Shown here one piece after another: positions 8,731 to 29,818 of a DNA stretch of 64,000 nucleotides. Location of the stretch: NCBI GenBank assembly GCA_009746045.1, contig RPFO01000050.1, positions 2,973,216 through 3,037,215 of the forward strand, given 5' to 3'. Position 1 is the stretch's first letter, and each line of letters begins with the position of its first letter. The DNA is from Mesostigma viride (Eukaryota > Streptophyta > Mesostigmatophyceae > Mesostigmatales > Mesostigmataceae). The position numbers and the translations under genes are program-made. Under the pieces are notes generated by a model, which saw nothing but the letters and a program-made list of their open reading frames with translations, was not told the DNA's origin and searched no databases.

Positions 8731-11700
8731 GAAGCGACCAAGAACCGACCAAGAACCGACCAAGAACCGACCAAGAGCCGACCAAGAAGCGACCAAGAAC
8801 CGACCAAGAGCCGACCAAGAACCGACCAAGAACCGACCAAGAACCGACCAAGAACCGACCAAGAAGCGACCAAGAGCCGACCAAGAGCCGACCAAGAAGC
8901 GACCAAGAAGCGACTAAGAAGCGACCGAAAACCGACCAAGAACCGACCAAGAACCGACCAAGAAGCGACCAAGAAGCGACCAAGAAGCGACCAAGAAGCG
9001 ACCAAGAAGCGACCAAGAACCGACCAAGAAGCGACCAAGAAGCGACCAAGAAGCGACCAAGGAGCGACTAAGAAGCGACCAAGAAGCGACCAAGAAGCGA
9101 CCAAGAAGCGACCAAGAAGCGACCAAGAAGCGACCAAGAAGCGACTAAGAAGCGACCAAGAAGCGACCAAGAAGCGACCAAGAGCCGACCAAGAGCCGAC
9201 CAAGAACCGACCAAGAAGCGACCAAGAGCCGACCAAGAGCCGACCAAGAAGCGACCAAGAAGCGACTAAGAGCCGACCAAGAAGCGACCAAGAAGCGACC
9301 AAAAACCGACCAAGAACCGACCAAGAACCGACCAAGAACCGACCAAGAGCCGACCAAGAACCGACCAAGAACCGACCAAGAACCGACCAAGAAGCGACCA
9401 AGAAGCGACCAAGAGCCGACCAAGAGCCGACCAAGAAGCGACCAAGAAGCGACTAAGAGCCGACCAAGAGCCGACCAAGAAGCGACCAAGAAGCGACTAA
9501 GAAGCGACCAAGAAGCGACCAAGAAGCGACTAAGAAGCGACCAAGAAGCGACCAAGAACCGACCAAGAGCCGACCAAGAGCCGACCAAGAGCCGACCAAG
9601 AACCGACCAAGAAGCGACCAAGAAGCGACTAAGAGCCGACCAAGAAGCGACCAAGAACAGACCAAGAACCGGCCAAGAACCGGCCAAGCACCGACCAAGA
9701 ACCGACCAAGAACCGACCAAGAACCGGCCAAGAACCGGCCAAGAACCGACCAAGAACCGACCAAGAGCCGACCAAGAAGCGACCAAGAGCCGGCCAAGCA
9801 CCGACCAAGAACCATGCAACCAAGAACCGACCAAGAACCGACCAAGAACTGGCCAAGAACCGACCAAGAAGCGACCAAGAAGCGACTAAGAAGCGACCGA
9901 AAACCGACCAAGAACCGACCAAGAACCGACCAAGAAGCGACCAAGAAGCGACCAAGAAGCGACCAAGAAGCGACCAAGAAGCGACCAAGAACCGACCAAG
10001 AAGCGACCAAGAAGCGACCAAGAAGCGACCAAGAAGCGACTAAGAAGCGACCAAGAAGCGACCAAGAAGCGACCAAGAAGCGACCAAGAAGCGACCAAGA
10101 AGCGACCAAGAAGCGACTAAGAAGCGACCAAGAAGCGACCAAGAAGCGACCAAGAGCCGACCAAGAGCCGACCAAGAACCGACCAAGAAGCGACCAAGAG
10201 CCGACCAAGAGCCGACCAAGAAGCGACCAAGAAGCGACTAAGAGCCGACCAAGAAGCGACCAAGAAGCGACCAAAAACCGACCAAGAACCGACCAAGAAC
10301 CGACCAAGAACCGACCAAGAGCCGACCAAGAACCGACCAAGAACCGACCAAGAACCGACCAAGAAGCGACCAAGAAGCGACCAAGAGCCGACCAAGAGCC
10401 GACCAAGAAGCGACCAAGAAGCGACTAAGAGCCGACCAAGAGCCGACCAAGAAGCGACCAAGAAGCGACTAAGAAGCGACCAAGAAGCGACCAAGAAGCG
10501 ACTAAGAAGCGACCAAGAAGCGACCAAGAACCGACCAAGAACCGACCAAGAGCCGACCAAGAGCCGACCAAGAACCGACCAAGAAGCGACCAAGAAGCGA
10601 CTAAGAGCCGACCAAGAAGCGACCAAGAACAGACCAAGAACCGGCCAAGAACCGGCCAAGCACCGACCAAGAACCGACCAAGAACCGACCAAGAACCGGC
10701 CAAGAACCGGCCAAGAACCGACCAAGAACCGACCAAGAGCCGACCAAGAAGCGACCAAGAGCCGGCCAAGCACCGACCAAGAACCATGCAACCAAGAACC
10801 GACCAAGAACCGACCAAGAACTGGCCAAGAACCGACCAAGAAGCGACCAAGAAGCGACAAAGAAGCGACCAAGAACTGACCAAGAGCCGACCAAGAGCCG
10901 ACCAAGAACCGACCAAGAACCGACCAAGAACCGACCAAGAACCGACCAAGAGCCGACCAAGAAGCGACCAAGAGCCGACCAAGAGCCGACCAAGAAGCGA
11001 CCAAGAAGCGACTAAGAAGCGACCAAGAAGCGACCAAGAAGCGACCAAGAAGCGACCAAGAAGCGACCAAGAAGCGACCAAGAAGCGACTAAGAAGCGAC
11101 CAAGAAGCGACCAAGAAGCGACCAAGAGCCGACCAAGAGCCGACCAAGAACCGACCAAGAACCGACCAAGAAGCGACCAAGAGCCGACCAAGAGCCGACC
11201 AAGAAGCGACCAAGAAGCGACCAAGAAGCGACCAAGAGCCGACCAAGAAGCGACCAAGAACCGACCAAGAAGCGACCAAGAAGCGACCAAGAAGCGACCA
11301 AGAAGCGAACAAGAAGCGACCAAGAGCCGACCAAGAGCCGACCAAGAAGCGACCAAGAAGCGACTAAGAGCCGACCAAGAGCCGACCAAGAAGCGACCAA
11401 GAAGCGACAAAGAAGCGACAAAGAAGCGACCAAGAAGCGACCAAGAAGCGACCAAGAACCGACCAAGAAGCGACCAAGAAGCGACTAAGAAGCGACCAAG
11501 AAGCGACCAAGAAGTGACCAAGAACCCACCAAGAACCGGCCAAGAACCGACCAAGAACCGACCAAGAGCCGACCAAGAACCGACCAAGCACCGACACAGA
11601 AGCGACCAAGAACCGAGCAAGAAGCGACGAAGAAGCGACCAAGAAGCGACCAAGAACAGACCAAGAACCGGCCAAGAACCGGCCAAGCACCGACCAAGAA

Positions 11701-13406
11701 CCGACCAAGAACCGACCAAGAAGCGACCAAGAGCCGACCAAGAAGCGACCAAGAAGCGACCGAGAGCCGGCCAAGCACCGACCAAGAACCGACCAAGAAC
11801 CGACCAAGAACCGACCAAGAACCGACCAAGAGCCGACCATGAAGCGACCAAGAGCCGACCAAGAAGCGACCAAGAGCCGACCAAGAACCGACCAAGAACC
11901 GACCAAGAACCGACCAAGAAGCGACGAAGAAGCGACCAAGAGCCGACCAAGAGCCGACCAAGAACCGACCAAGAACCGACCAAGAACCGACCAAGAAGCG
12001 ACCAAGAACCGACCAAGAGCCTACCAAGAAGCGACAAAGAAGCGACCAAGAAGCGACCAAGAAGCGACCAAGAAGCGACCAAGAAGCGACCAAGAAGCGA
12101 CCAAGAAGCGACCAAGAAGCGACCAAGAACCGACTTAGAACCGACCAAGAGCCGACCAAGAGCCGACCAAGAACCGACCAAGAACCGACCAAGAACCGAC
12201 CAAGAACCGACAAAGAAGCGACCAAGAAGCGACCAAGAAGCGACCAAGAAGCGACCAAGAACCGACCAAGAAGCGACCAAGAAGCGACCAAGAAGCGACC
12301 AAGAACCGACCAAGAGCCTACCAAGAGCCGACCAAGAACCGACCAAGAACCGACCAAGAAGCGACCAAGAGCCGACCAAGAAGCGACCAAGCACCGACCA
12401 AGAACCGACCAAGAACCGACCAAGAACCGACCAAGAACCGACCAAGAAGCGACCAAGAAGCGACTAAGAAGCGACCAAGAAGCGACCAAGAAGCGACCAA
12501 GAACCGACCAAGAAGCGACCAAGAACCGACCAAGAACCGACCAAGAGCCTACCAAGAGCCGACCAAGAACCGACCAAGAACCGACCAAGAAGCGACCAAG
12601 AGCCGACCAAGAAGCGACCAAGCACCGACCAAGAACCGACCAAGAAGCGACCAAGAGCCGACCAAGAACCGACCAAGAAGCGACCAAGAAGCGACCAAGA
12701 AGCGACCAAGAACCGACCAAGAAGCGACCAAGAAGCGACCAAGAACTGACCAAGAGCCTACCAAGAGCCGACCAAGAACCGACCAAGAACCGACCAAGAA
12801 GCGACAAAGAAGCGACCAAGAACCGACCCAGAGCCGACCAAGAGCTGACCAAGAACCGACCAAGAACCGACCAAGAAGCGACCAAGAGCCGACCAAGAAG
12901 CGACCAAGCACCGACCAAGAACCGACCAAGAAGCGACTAAGAACCGACCAAGAACCGACCAAGAAGCGACCAAGAAGCGACCAAGAAGCGACCAAGAAGC
13001 GACCAAGAAGCGACCAAGAAGCGACCAAGAAGCGACCAAGAACCGACCAAGAAGCGACCAAGAAGCGACTAAGAAGCGACCAAGAGCCGACCAAGAACCG
13101 ACCAAGAGCCTACCAAGAGCCGACCAAGAACCGACCAAGAACCGACCAAGAAGCGACCAAGAGCCGACCAAGAAGCGACCAAGCACCGACCAAGAACCGA
13201 CCAAGAAGCGACCAAGTACCGACCAAGAACCGACCAAGAACCGACCAAGAACCGACCAAGAAGCGACTAAGAACCGACCAAGAACCGACCAAGAAGCGAC
13301 CAAGAAGCGACCAAGAAGCGACCAAGAGCCGACCAAGAACCGACCAAGAACCGACCAAGAAGCGACCAAGAAGCGACCAAGAACCGACCAAGAACCGACC
13401 AAGAAC
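8731..13406. repeat. 11-bp tandem array, about 425 units
   Basis: The array is made almost only of three 11-bp variants: GACCAAGAACC, GACCAAGAAGC and GACCAAGAGCC, with occasional GACTAAGAAGC and GGCCAAG forms. Eleven is not a multiple of three, so each strand reads in every frame as an 11-residue periodic peptide (minus strand: RFLVGSWSVLG types). The long open frames here are a by-product of the repeat. It begins exactly at the end of the inverted duplication. Confidence 0.97.
8905..10845. repeat. Higher-order repeat of 972 bp inside the 11-bp array
   Basis: The order of variants over about 8,905-9,870 repeats almost exactly 972 bp later, including rare marks such as GACCGAAAACC (8,930 and 9,902) and ACCATGCAACC (9,811 and 10,783). 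So a block of about 88 units was duplicated as a whole. Confidence 0.85.
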
Positions 13407-15762
13407 TCTTACTAGGGCCCCTTCCAGCCATGCGGCGCATGCTTTTATTCTGAAGCAGGCGTGTACCTGTGAAAAGCAAGCATTGGCATACCAGGCCGGT
13501 AAAACCCCCCTCAAACGGGAGACATCAAGACAGCGCAGGGTCCAGGGAAGCCCTGGCCGTCTGGGACGCCATCCTGGCGCAGTCATGTCGATGATACACT
13601 TGTCAGTTGAGTTCCTGAGAAGGCACTAGATGACGTGACCATGAGGCGCAAAGGCGGTGGTTTTGATTGGATGCATGGAGTGCTGTGGTCAAGTACGAGC
13701 ATCTTCTCTTCAAAATCCCAGGAAGAAGCAATCTGATCCTTTAGGCCATATAGTGATGTGCACATAGCGATCAGCCAACCTGTTTCCCCGCTCGTTCACT
13801 CAAGAAGTATCCGCACATGCTGGTAGAAGCAGACAATAGTATCATCTTGAAACCCAACGATGAAGGACAAGGCGAAAACAAAGCACAACAAATGTAAGGA
13901 ACAAGGCATGCTAAGAGCAGGTATGCTCATAACATAAGGCATGCTAAGAGCAGGTATGCTCATAACATAAGCCATGCTAAGAGCAGGTATGCTCATAACA
14001 TAAGCCATGCTAAGAGCAGGTGTCAGCGGAAAGAATACGCGCCTGCTCCGTGGCTTGCCAACGGGCGAAAAAGGCGACGTACCTTGCGTTTGCGGTTGCA
14101 ATAGTAGAGGGCTCCACAGACGCATACAACTCCTAGTTCGCGCGGCTTGGCGCACCATTGGCAGTCGCGCATTGAATATGGTATGGCCCGATTGGCCCGT
14201 TACTTCACTTGCAACATGCTTGCCTACCTCCGCCCAGAGCCTGCATGAACGGTCGCGACTTTCGGGATAGATATTTGCCTGGTGCCCGTGGGCATCAAGC
14301 TATTGCTACATGATTCTCCGGAGTACGCACGGATTCTCGAGGATTGAACACGGTCCAAGCCACTGAGTGCATGGCATCTGTCCCAAATTGTCCACACAGC
14401 TTAGACACACTTGTCCCGCATTGTATACATGGCTTGATAGTGGTCGGTGGCTTTGCCAAGGCACGCAAAATAGGTTTCGCAGGCTTCTAATAAATGAATT
14501 ACCAATTTTACAGGATTCTAAGCTCGCCAGTCTCCACTTCTTGGGGAATGCTCCAGCATTAAAATATTTGCTCCGCGAGCAGCAAGAAAAACACGGGTAC
14601 TATGCAGATTGCACGCCTCGCCGCTCTCTATTATACCAGTGGCCAGCGAGTCCAGCGGGATAAAGCATATGCCGTCAAGGTGCAGCAGAAAATGAAGTTC
14701 AGCCCGTTTCCCTCCCCATAGCTAGGCGCACAGGGGTCACCAGAAAAGAAAGGCATCCACACCTACCGAATTAAATTGCAGTGGTTATGTTGACTCAGAT
14801 TTCCACCCAATCTTACTACATCTGTAGCATAGCCAGCCCCGCCCCCCAGCCCCGAGGAACCAGCATTCGTTCTGATCCAACTTGAGAGCTGTTGAGAAAT
14901 ATTGGTCTTGGCCCAGGCTTGGCCAGGTCTTGGCAGGTCTCGCCTGGGTCTCGGTGAAAATTTTGAGACTATATCTGTATTTTTTTTTTGAGAAAATTGC
15001 AGATTAGTAAAGTTGGGGCCCGAAAATTGCAGATTGCCCTTTATACTACGATTATGGTCCGCCAATTGTTCCGCAAACTCTTCCGGCAAACGTTGTCCGT
15101 ACCCGAGTAGCGCAAAAATCCGAACGCACAATTTGTTTCCACAAAATCTTTACGCAGATCCCATCCGTAGGCTTTCTAGCAGCCTGTCACCGCGTAGCGT
15201 CCGGCGCCCAAACTCTTCTAAGACGAGTAGCCAAACAAATACCTGCCAACCGTCAATCGGTAAAAGCGTTTCGAGTAGAAACGGCCGTAACCTCCTCGTA
15301 ACCGTGATTTTTTCCGAGTAGCTAAGCGCCAAAGCCTTGCGTTCCGAGTTGAGCTTGACATTGGCCTAGTTGTTTGGAACGGACGAGGGAAATTGGCAAG
15401 GAAAACGGCGAGGAGAGGACCGATTCAAGGGGTATTTGGAGGTTGCTGGCAACAAGCGAGAAAGCTGACGGACGGATCTGACGTACTGACATACCAGGTT
15501 TAGTTGCGGTTCGGTTCAGCCACCGGCTTCCCAAAATAGGCCAGCAAACCGTTCGGCACCATGAGTTTGCATGGAATCGAGGCGCAATCCAGGGGATCAC
15601 AGGCTGTGGCCGGCCGTACAGGTTCGGCTGTCTTGCTAGTGGGCGGGCTGTGTGAGCGGGAGTGTACGGCTGTGCTCGTACTCGCCGTTGAGGCACAAAA
15701 AGCCGTTGAGGCACAGAATCTGCCAAGTAGCGGGGGTTCGGGGGCGGAGCCCCCGATCTTGT
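13407..15762. other. No supportable gene; one small tandem repeat
   Basis: Open frames here are short and show no family signal. A 33-bp unit (about GCATGCTAAGAGCAGGTATG + CTCATAACATAAG) repeats about 3.5 times at 13,905-14,030. A GC-rich hairpin (GGGGGC-GGA-GCCCCC) lies at about 15,740-15,754, just outside the MULE end. Confidence 0.6.
13905..14030 (+). repeat. 33-bp tandem repeat, about 3.5 copies
   Basis: Near-identical units each contain TAAGAGCAGGTATGCTCATA, ending in a variant that reads TAAGAGCAGGTGTCAGC. Confidence 0.85.
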
Positions 15763-16540
15763 TACCGTAGTGGTTACAATATATGTACGCGTAATTATCG
15801 TACGAATACTTTTAGGAATTTTTGTTACGTGTACGAGAACTTTTGGGAATTATTTTTACTGTACGTACGTATAATGTCAGGGTATATTCAAGGGTGCGCG
15901 AGTACCTAGTAGGTAGTTCAGTTCAGTTTGACTGAACTGCATGTAGGTACTAGGTAGTAGCCATTAGATAGTAGCCAAGGAGGGACGTGGTAGTGCCATC
16001 TGGGGTCAGGAATTTACCCCACAAGCCGTCCAGAGTACGTTGCTTTTTCTCACCCATAGCCACCTAGCTATCCATAACCTAACGAGAGAACACCAACGGA
16101 GCACACCACGAAACGAGGCACCTACCCACATATCAACGCAGATCAAACGAAGTTTGCGCGCGAAAACTCCCTCCGGGCGCCGCGCCACGGGTAGCTAGGC
16201 TTTAAGGTCTGCGCCGCGCTGCGCTGGTGGTACCTAATTTTGAGGTGTACGAGGCCCGGAAGAGGGTTTTTTTGGGGAGTTTTTGTAAACATCAGACACT
16301 GATTTCTTCAGACGATGCACAAGGCTGGGCGCGGCGCAGCGTGCGCAAGGCTGGCGTGCGCAAGGCTGGGGAGTGCGCGAGGCTGGGAGTGCGCAAGGCT
16401 GGGAGTGCATCGTGGCTGGGCGCGGCGCGGCAGCGTGCGCAAGGCTGGCGCGTAAAACTGCAAACGACGTAAATCGTATCGGCTGCCTTTGGACTTAGCC
16501 GAATTTCGTCGTCGATGCGAGTGGTGATGGCCGTTTAGAT
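15763..16540 (+). repeat. MULE left terminal inverted repeat, with an inserted segment
   Basis: This matches the reverse complement of 48,986-49,322. The match includes the outer TACCGTAGTGG block, a core with TTTTTGTAAACATCAGACAC and GCGCAAGGCTGG repeats (about 16,279-16,403), GCGTAAAACT, and an inner CGATGCGA...GGTGATGGCCG block. About 438 bp at 15,808-16,245 have no counterpart on the right. Without it, the two repeats are almost equal in length (about 340 bp). Confidence 0.75.
15808..16245. other. Insert of about 438 bp in the left MULE terminal repeat
   Basis: This segment is absent from the right terminal repeat. It contains an imperfect inverted repeat (AGTACCTAGTAGGTAGTTCAG against GTAGGTACTAGGTAG, 15,898-15,960). 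No ORF of note is seen. It could be a small inserted element or sequence lost from the other end. Confidence 0.5.
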
Positions 16541-17180
16541 CTTAGTTTTTAACCCGACGGGTTTCCTTATGATGCGTTCAAAATGGCAGCTGATGGCATG
16601 ATTACTTAACATGTGGCGCGCGCAAAGAGCCTGTAGTCGTGCAGTTTACCCTCAATAATCAATCAATCTGAGTCTCGAGTCCACGTTGGAGTCCACTGAC
16701 CCCCCGACTAGAATTTCCGACCCCCAATGTTGCACGCAAGCTATGCCTGCCATGCTTTTTCTATTTCCTAACACCCACAGTTGGGGGATCATAGTCATTG
16801 ACAATTTCTCCCCGTTGCTTTTTATGCTGCATATCCAACTATATCTGAGTAAGAGGGGTCGAGCGGATGACGCCGACATGGTTTGCATATACCTTCATAG
16901 TGGCTTCAAATCGTCATATTCTTGAAGCGCGGTCAGTTCAGCCCACAGAACCTTACGTACGTCTTACCAAGGTACATGCACGGTGGGGACGCGGTCGGCC
17001 GGTCGGGGTTTGCCTGCTTTCTTTACCCAACCAGGGACATGTTCGTGATTTTCTTGCAGCGCTGGAAGATCAGTCCCGGGAAGAACCGCCTGCGACCCCT
17101 GGACCGTTCCGTTCCAACGATACCTGTGACTCTTCAGCATCAACGGTACGAATAGCACGAACCCGCCCACGTGCTTGGCC

Positions 17181-17291
17181 GCCATACCCGTTCCTAGTCA
17201 TGCCATGCTCCTTCCTAGTCATGCCATGGTCGTTCCGAGTCATGCCATGGTCGTTCCTAGTCATGTCACTCCCGTTCCTAGTCATGCCATT
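17181..17291. repeat. 21-bp minisatellite, short array (5 copies)
   Basis: The unit GCCATACCCGTTCCTAGTCAT repeats with variants and ends in an (AATT)n run at 17,290. It is repeated at 36,405-36,515 in copy 2. Confidence 0.9.
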
Positions 17292-17739
17292 AATTAATTA
17301 ATTAATTAAAATGATAGCTCCGTTGGGAGCATATGTAACACATAGCCCTGAGAAAAGGGCATCTATGGGTTTGTAATACAATCAGGGCTACAACCTGCAG
17401 GTGGAGGATGTACAACTGTCACCTGCTCTGGGTGCACAAGGTGCACCTGCACCGCCATGATGGTTCATGCCTCCTTAACAAGCACAGGCACCCAGGGGGG
17501 GGCTTGAGGAGAGGGCCTAGAAGGCCTGCATGACATATGGGGTGGAGGGTATGTGGCTAGGCTATAGCTGGTGTACACATGGCATCTCAGCAGAGAGTAA
17601 CTCCCTGCATAGGCATCGCATGGCTAAATTCTTAATGCATCATCCATGGGAGGTCCCATTGTAGGCTGGGCGCGGCTAAATACTGAAAGCATCATCCATG
17701 GGGGCCATTATGGGCGCACATGCGCGTGGGCCACGTCAT

Positions 17740-18550
17740 GCCATACCCGTTCCTAGTCATGCCATGGCCGTTCCTAGTCATGCCATGGTCGTTCCGAGTC
17801 ATGCCATACCCGTTCCTAGTCATGCCATGCCCGTTCCTAGTCATGCCATACTCGTTACTAGTCATGCCATGCCCGTTCCTAGTCATGCCATACCCGTTCC
17901 TAGTCATGCCATACCCGTTCCTAGTCATGCCATACCCGTTCCTAGTCATGCCATGCCCGTTCCTAGTCATGCCATGGCCGTTCCTAGTCATGCCATGCCC
18001 GTTCCTAGTCATGCCACACCCGTTCCTAGTCATGCCATGCCCGTTCCTAGTCATGCCATACCCGTTCCTAGTCATGCCATACCCGTTCCTAGTCATGCCA
18101 TACCCGTTCCTAGTCATGCTGTACACGCTCCTAGTCATGCCACACCCGTTCCTAGTCATGCCATACCCGTTCCTAGTCATGCCATGGTCGTTCCGAGTCA
18201 TGCCATACCCGTTCCGAGTCATGACATACTCATTCCTAGTCATGCCATACCCGTTCCTAGTCATGCTGTACCCGTTCCTAGTCATGCCATGGTCGTTCCG
18301 AGTCATGCCATACCCGTTCCGAGTCATGACATACTCATTCCTAGTCATGCCATACCCGTTCCTAGTCATGTTGTACACGTTCCTAGTCATGCCACACCCG
18401 TTCCTAGTCATGCCATGCCCGTTCCTAGTCATGCCATGCTCTTTCCTAGTCATGCCATACCTGTTCCTACTTCCTAGTCATGCCATACCCGTTCCTAGTC
18501 ATGCTGTACACGTTCCTAGTCATGCCATGCCCGTTCCTACTCATGTCATG
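17740..18550. repeat. 21-bp minisatellite, long array (about 38 copies)
   Basis: Same 21-bp unit as the short array 450 bp to the left. Because 21 is a multiple of three, the minus strand reads as a heptapeptide repeat (MTRNGYG), and plus-strand frames as SHAIPVP and FLVMPYP. No flanking coding signal supports translation. Confidence 0.92.
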
Positions 18551-18879
18551 GTTTTTACCTGTATGTCCTCTGCCCTTGGTGCCAGCGTTCTGTGAGCACC
18601 TCAATGTATGGTCTGTCGTGAGAACAATAATGGCAGTCTAGCCAACGTCGATACGTTCGAGTTGGGCTCATAGTTAGTTGGTTGTTGTCGACCCACACAA
18701 TAGCTGTTGCTTGTGTTAATTGGGAAATGTGTTTTATTGCAGCTGAACATGTATCAAGCTTCATTGCAATCTAGCTGTCGCGAACGATTCCTCTAAATCA
18801 TCTTTAGTGGTGATAGGTACCATTCGAGTGCCAACGGTGGAGACGTACAGGTTCTCACATAGAGGTGGGTTAACTCGTA

Positions 18880-19580
18880 ACAGTGCTATCAATTGCGTGC
18901 GATAAGAACGTGACTGCACCACGTGAACAAGAGACAATTATCAATATTATAATTAACAAACATCACGTGAGCATTATTAAGTTTACATCATTTGCAGGTT
19001 GTTGCTTAGCACGCTTATAGACCATGTACCCCCTCTCACGGACATTTAATTAATTAATTAATACCACGTGACTGCGTGAGCAGTATCCTCATGAAGGGAA
19101 TGGATGACATGCGAAAGAAACTATCTAAGCACGGGTAGCAGGATTGTGGGCCCCGCGGCCGGTGGCACTGTGCCGACCGTAGCGGGTTACCCGAGGTGCC
19201 CCTACCGGACATTAATTAATTAATTAATAGACACGTGACTGCGTCACGTGAGCATAAGTCCTCAGTGGGAGGGGAACATGGGATGGAATGGATGGTATAA
19301 GCTATCTAGGTCCTAGTTACAGGGGTGTGGGCACCGCGGCCCGAATCGCTATGAATGCCATACTTGGTCACACGCGGAGCCCCCACAGACTTGGGGGTGG
19401 TCTCCTTCATCACTACTTGCCATCTATCCTTGCGCACCATCTGCCTTAATATTACAGACTACCGGACATGTGTTACGTGATCTCCCAACGGAGTAACGCT
19501 TCAATTCAATGCAACTAATACGTTAGACAGTATAATATTATCGTGACATGCATCACGTGAGCATAATGAATGCAATATCA
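18880..19580. repeat. Degenerate repeats of about 160 bp with (TTAA)n and CACGTG motifs
   Basis: Two adjacent units (from about 19,046 and 19,207) each begin with an ATTAATTAATTAAT run, then CACGTGACTGCGT, a GGGAATGGATG-like stretch, a CTATCTA block and an ACCGCGGCC-like block. Further palindromic CACGTG sites lie at about 18,920, 18,964 and 19,555. A related piece (CCTGAGGACTAATGCTCACG) occurs inverted at about 51,446-51,470. The block is 3' of the transposase gene; its function is unknown. Confidence 0.65.
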
Positions 19581-20210
19581 AAGCGACTACCGGCGCAGGC
19601 CAGAAATCTGGAGAATATGTCAATATCAACAAGTACTAGGAGCATAGAGTGTACGCATTATGACTGTCCTGGTTAGCCTTGTACTCAGACCCTACGTGGA
19701 TCATGCCACGACAAATGAGGGTCGTACACACAACTCTTGGTTTAGCTCCGAGACCATGCAGTCATTGGCAAACTTTGGAATTACCTCTTTCTCGATACTG
19801 TGCCAAAATTCCAAAACAAAAGAGGTGGTAGCCCAACATTGCATGTGACGACTGAAATCACTTTTTAGGTGTTAAAATTATATGAGTAAATATTTTAATC
19901 CATTAATTCATGCTCCATGCATCACCATCCCACCAGCATTTTGTATTGAAATTCATGACTAAGGTGTAGATGAATTGGAAAACGTTGAGAGCACTGTTTA
20001 TCAAACCCAAATCAATCACAATTGAATTATGAACATGTTATGTTGTCTCTTTGATGTTGCTAAAATGAAAATGCAATTATTTTATCCATGCTTTAATACA
20101 ATAACAACATTTTAACTCATCCGCCGGACATGGCACCACCCAAGGGCAGCTATCTCGTGACCGAGTGGTACAATGGACAAGGCTGGGATGGACTAATTGA
20201 AGGGGATGAA

Positions 20211-28223
<8,013 letters not shown>

Positions 28224-29818
28224 CTGTGATGCCCCTGAAGCTTCAAACGTCTCTCCACCCCATTGGCCGGTTCCGACGACCTTTTTTATGGTTCATTACA
28301 GGGAGGATGCCGGGGGGGAGCAGAGGGGAGGGGCGGGAGGGGGGAGACAAACAATAGAAGAAAAATTTAGAACCAGAAAGTTAAGCAATTTGTGGGTTGT
28401 AATAGTAAAAGAAATCAGTAAACCTATAATGCAGAGTATTGGAGTAATGTCGTATTGCATGGGCTGGACGGGAATTTCAGGGGGGGAAAATGATAGAAAA
28501 AGTTTTGATGGCTTGTCAGAGCTATTGCTCTCGTCTTTTGTACGTCTTATTTAGGCGGAAATATAATAACACAAGGTGTGAGTCAACAAACAAACCAATA
28601 AGGACGCGCAGTCACCACAATGCAGGTGGCAAAGACCCCGTACAGCAAGCACATAAACAATTTTACCACTTTCAGTTGTATAGCCCCGCTAGGCATTGAA
28701 GAAGCCATGCTGAGTTTACCCGGTAAAGATCACATGGCATACTCTACCAGACAACAAATACCGAGTTAAGGGCCAAGGGGCAAGGACCCAGGGATATTGT
28801 ACCTTCATGCACGCACGCATGACTGCACCTTACCTTCCACTCTTGTGTTGACTGCGGTCCGTGAGCATAAGTCTCAGTGGGGGGAACATGGGATGGAATG
28901 ATGGTATTAGCTATCTAGGTCCTAGTTACAGGGGTGTGGCACCGCGGCCCGAATCGCTATGAATGCCATACTTGGTCACACGCGGAGCCCCCACAGACTT
29001 GGGGGTGGTCTCCTTCATCACTACTTGCCATCTATCCTTGCGCCACCATCTGCCTTAATAATTACAGACTACCGGACATGTGTTCGTGATCTCCCAACGG
29101 AGTAACGCTTCAAATTCAATTGCAACTAATACGTTAGACAGTATAATATTATCGTGACATGCATCACGTGAGCATAATGAATGCAATATCAAAGCGACTA
29201 CCGGCGCAGGCCAGAAATCTGGAGAATATGTCAATATCAACAAGTACTAGGAGCATAGAGTGTACGCATTATGACTGTCCCTGGTTAGCCTTGTACTCAG
29301 ACCCTACGTGGATCATCCACGACAAATGAGGGTCGTACACACAACTCTTGGTTTAGCTCCGAGGACCATGCAGTCATGGCAAACTTTGAATTACCTCTTT
29401 CTCGATACTGTGCCAAAATTCCAAACAAAAGAGGGGTAGCCCCAACATTGCATGTGAGACTTGAAATCACTTTTTAGGTGTTAAAATTATATGAGTAAAT
29501 ATTTTTAATCCATTAATTCATGCTCCATGCATCACCATCCCACCAGCATTTTGTATTGAAAATTCATGCTAAGGTGTAGATGAATTGGAAAACGTTGAGA
29601 GCACTGTTTATCAAACCCAAATCAATCACAATTGAATTATGAACATGTTTATGTTGTCTCTTTGATGTTGCTAAAATGAAAATGCAATTATTCTATCCAT
29701 GCTTTAAATACAATAACAACATTTTAACTCATCCGCCGGACATGGCACCACCAAGGGCAGCTATCTCGTGACCGAGTGGTTACAATGGACAAGCTGGGAT
29801 GGACTAATGAAGGGATGA

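Noticed and set aside
8731-13406. CRISPR array
   Set aside because: The units are contiguous 11-bp repeats without spacers, in a eukaryotic context with no cas genes.
8619-13586. Many long ORFs (up to 477 aa) with RFLVGSWSVLG or RTDQEPTKNRP periodicity
   Set aside because: They are produced by an 11-bp tandem unit lacking stops. Every frame of both strands is equally open, and there is no start context, splice site or non-repeat domain.
17692-18595. ORFs of 253-291 aa with MTRNGYG, SHAIPVP or FLVMPYP repeats
   Set aside because: These are translations of a 21-bp minisatellite that is open in several frames at once, with no flanking coding signal.
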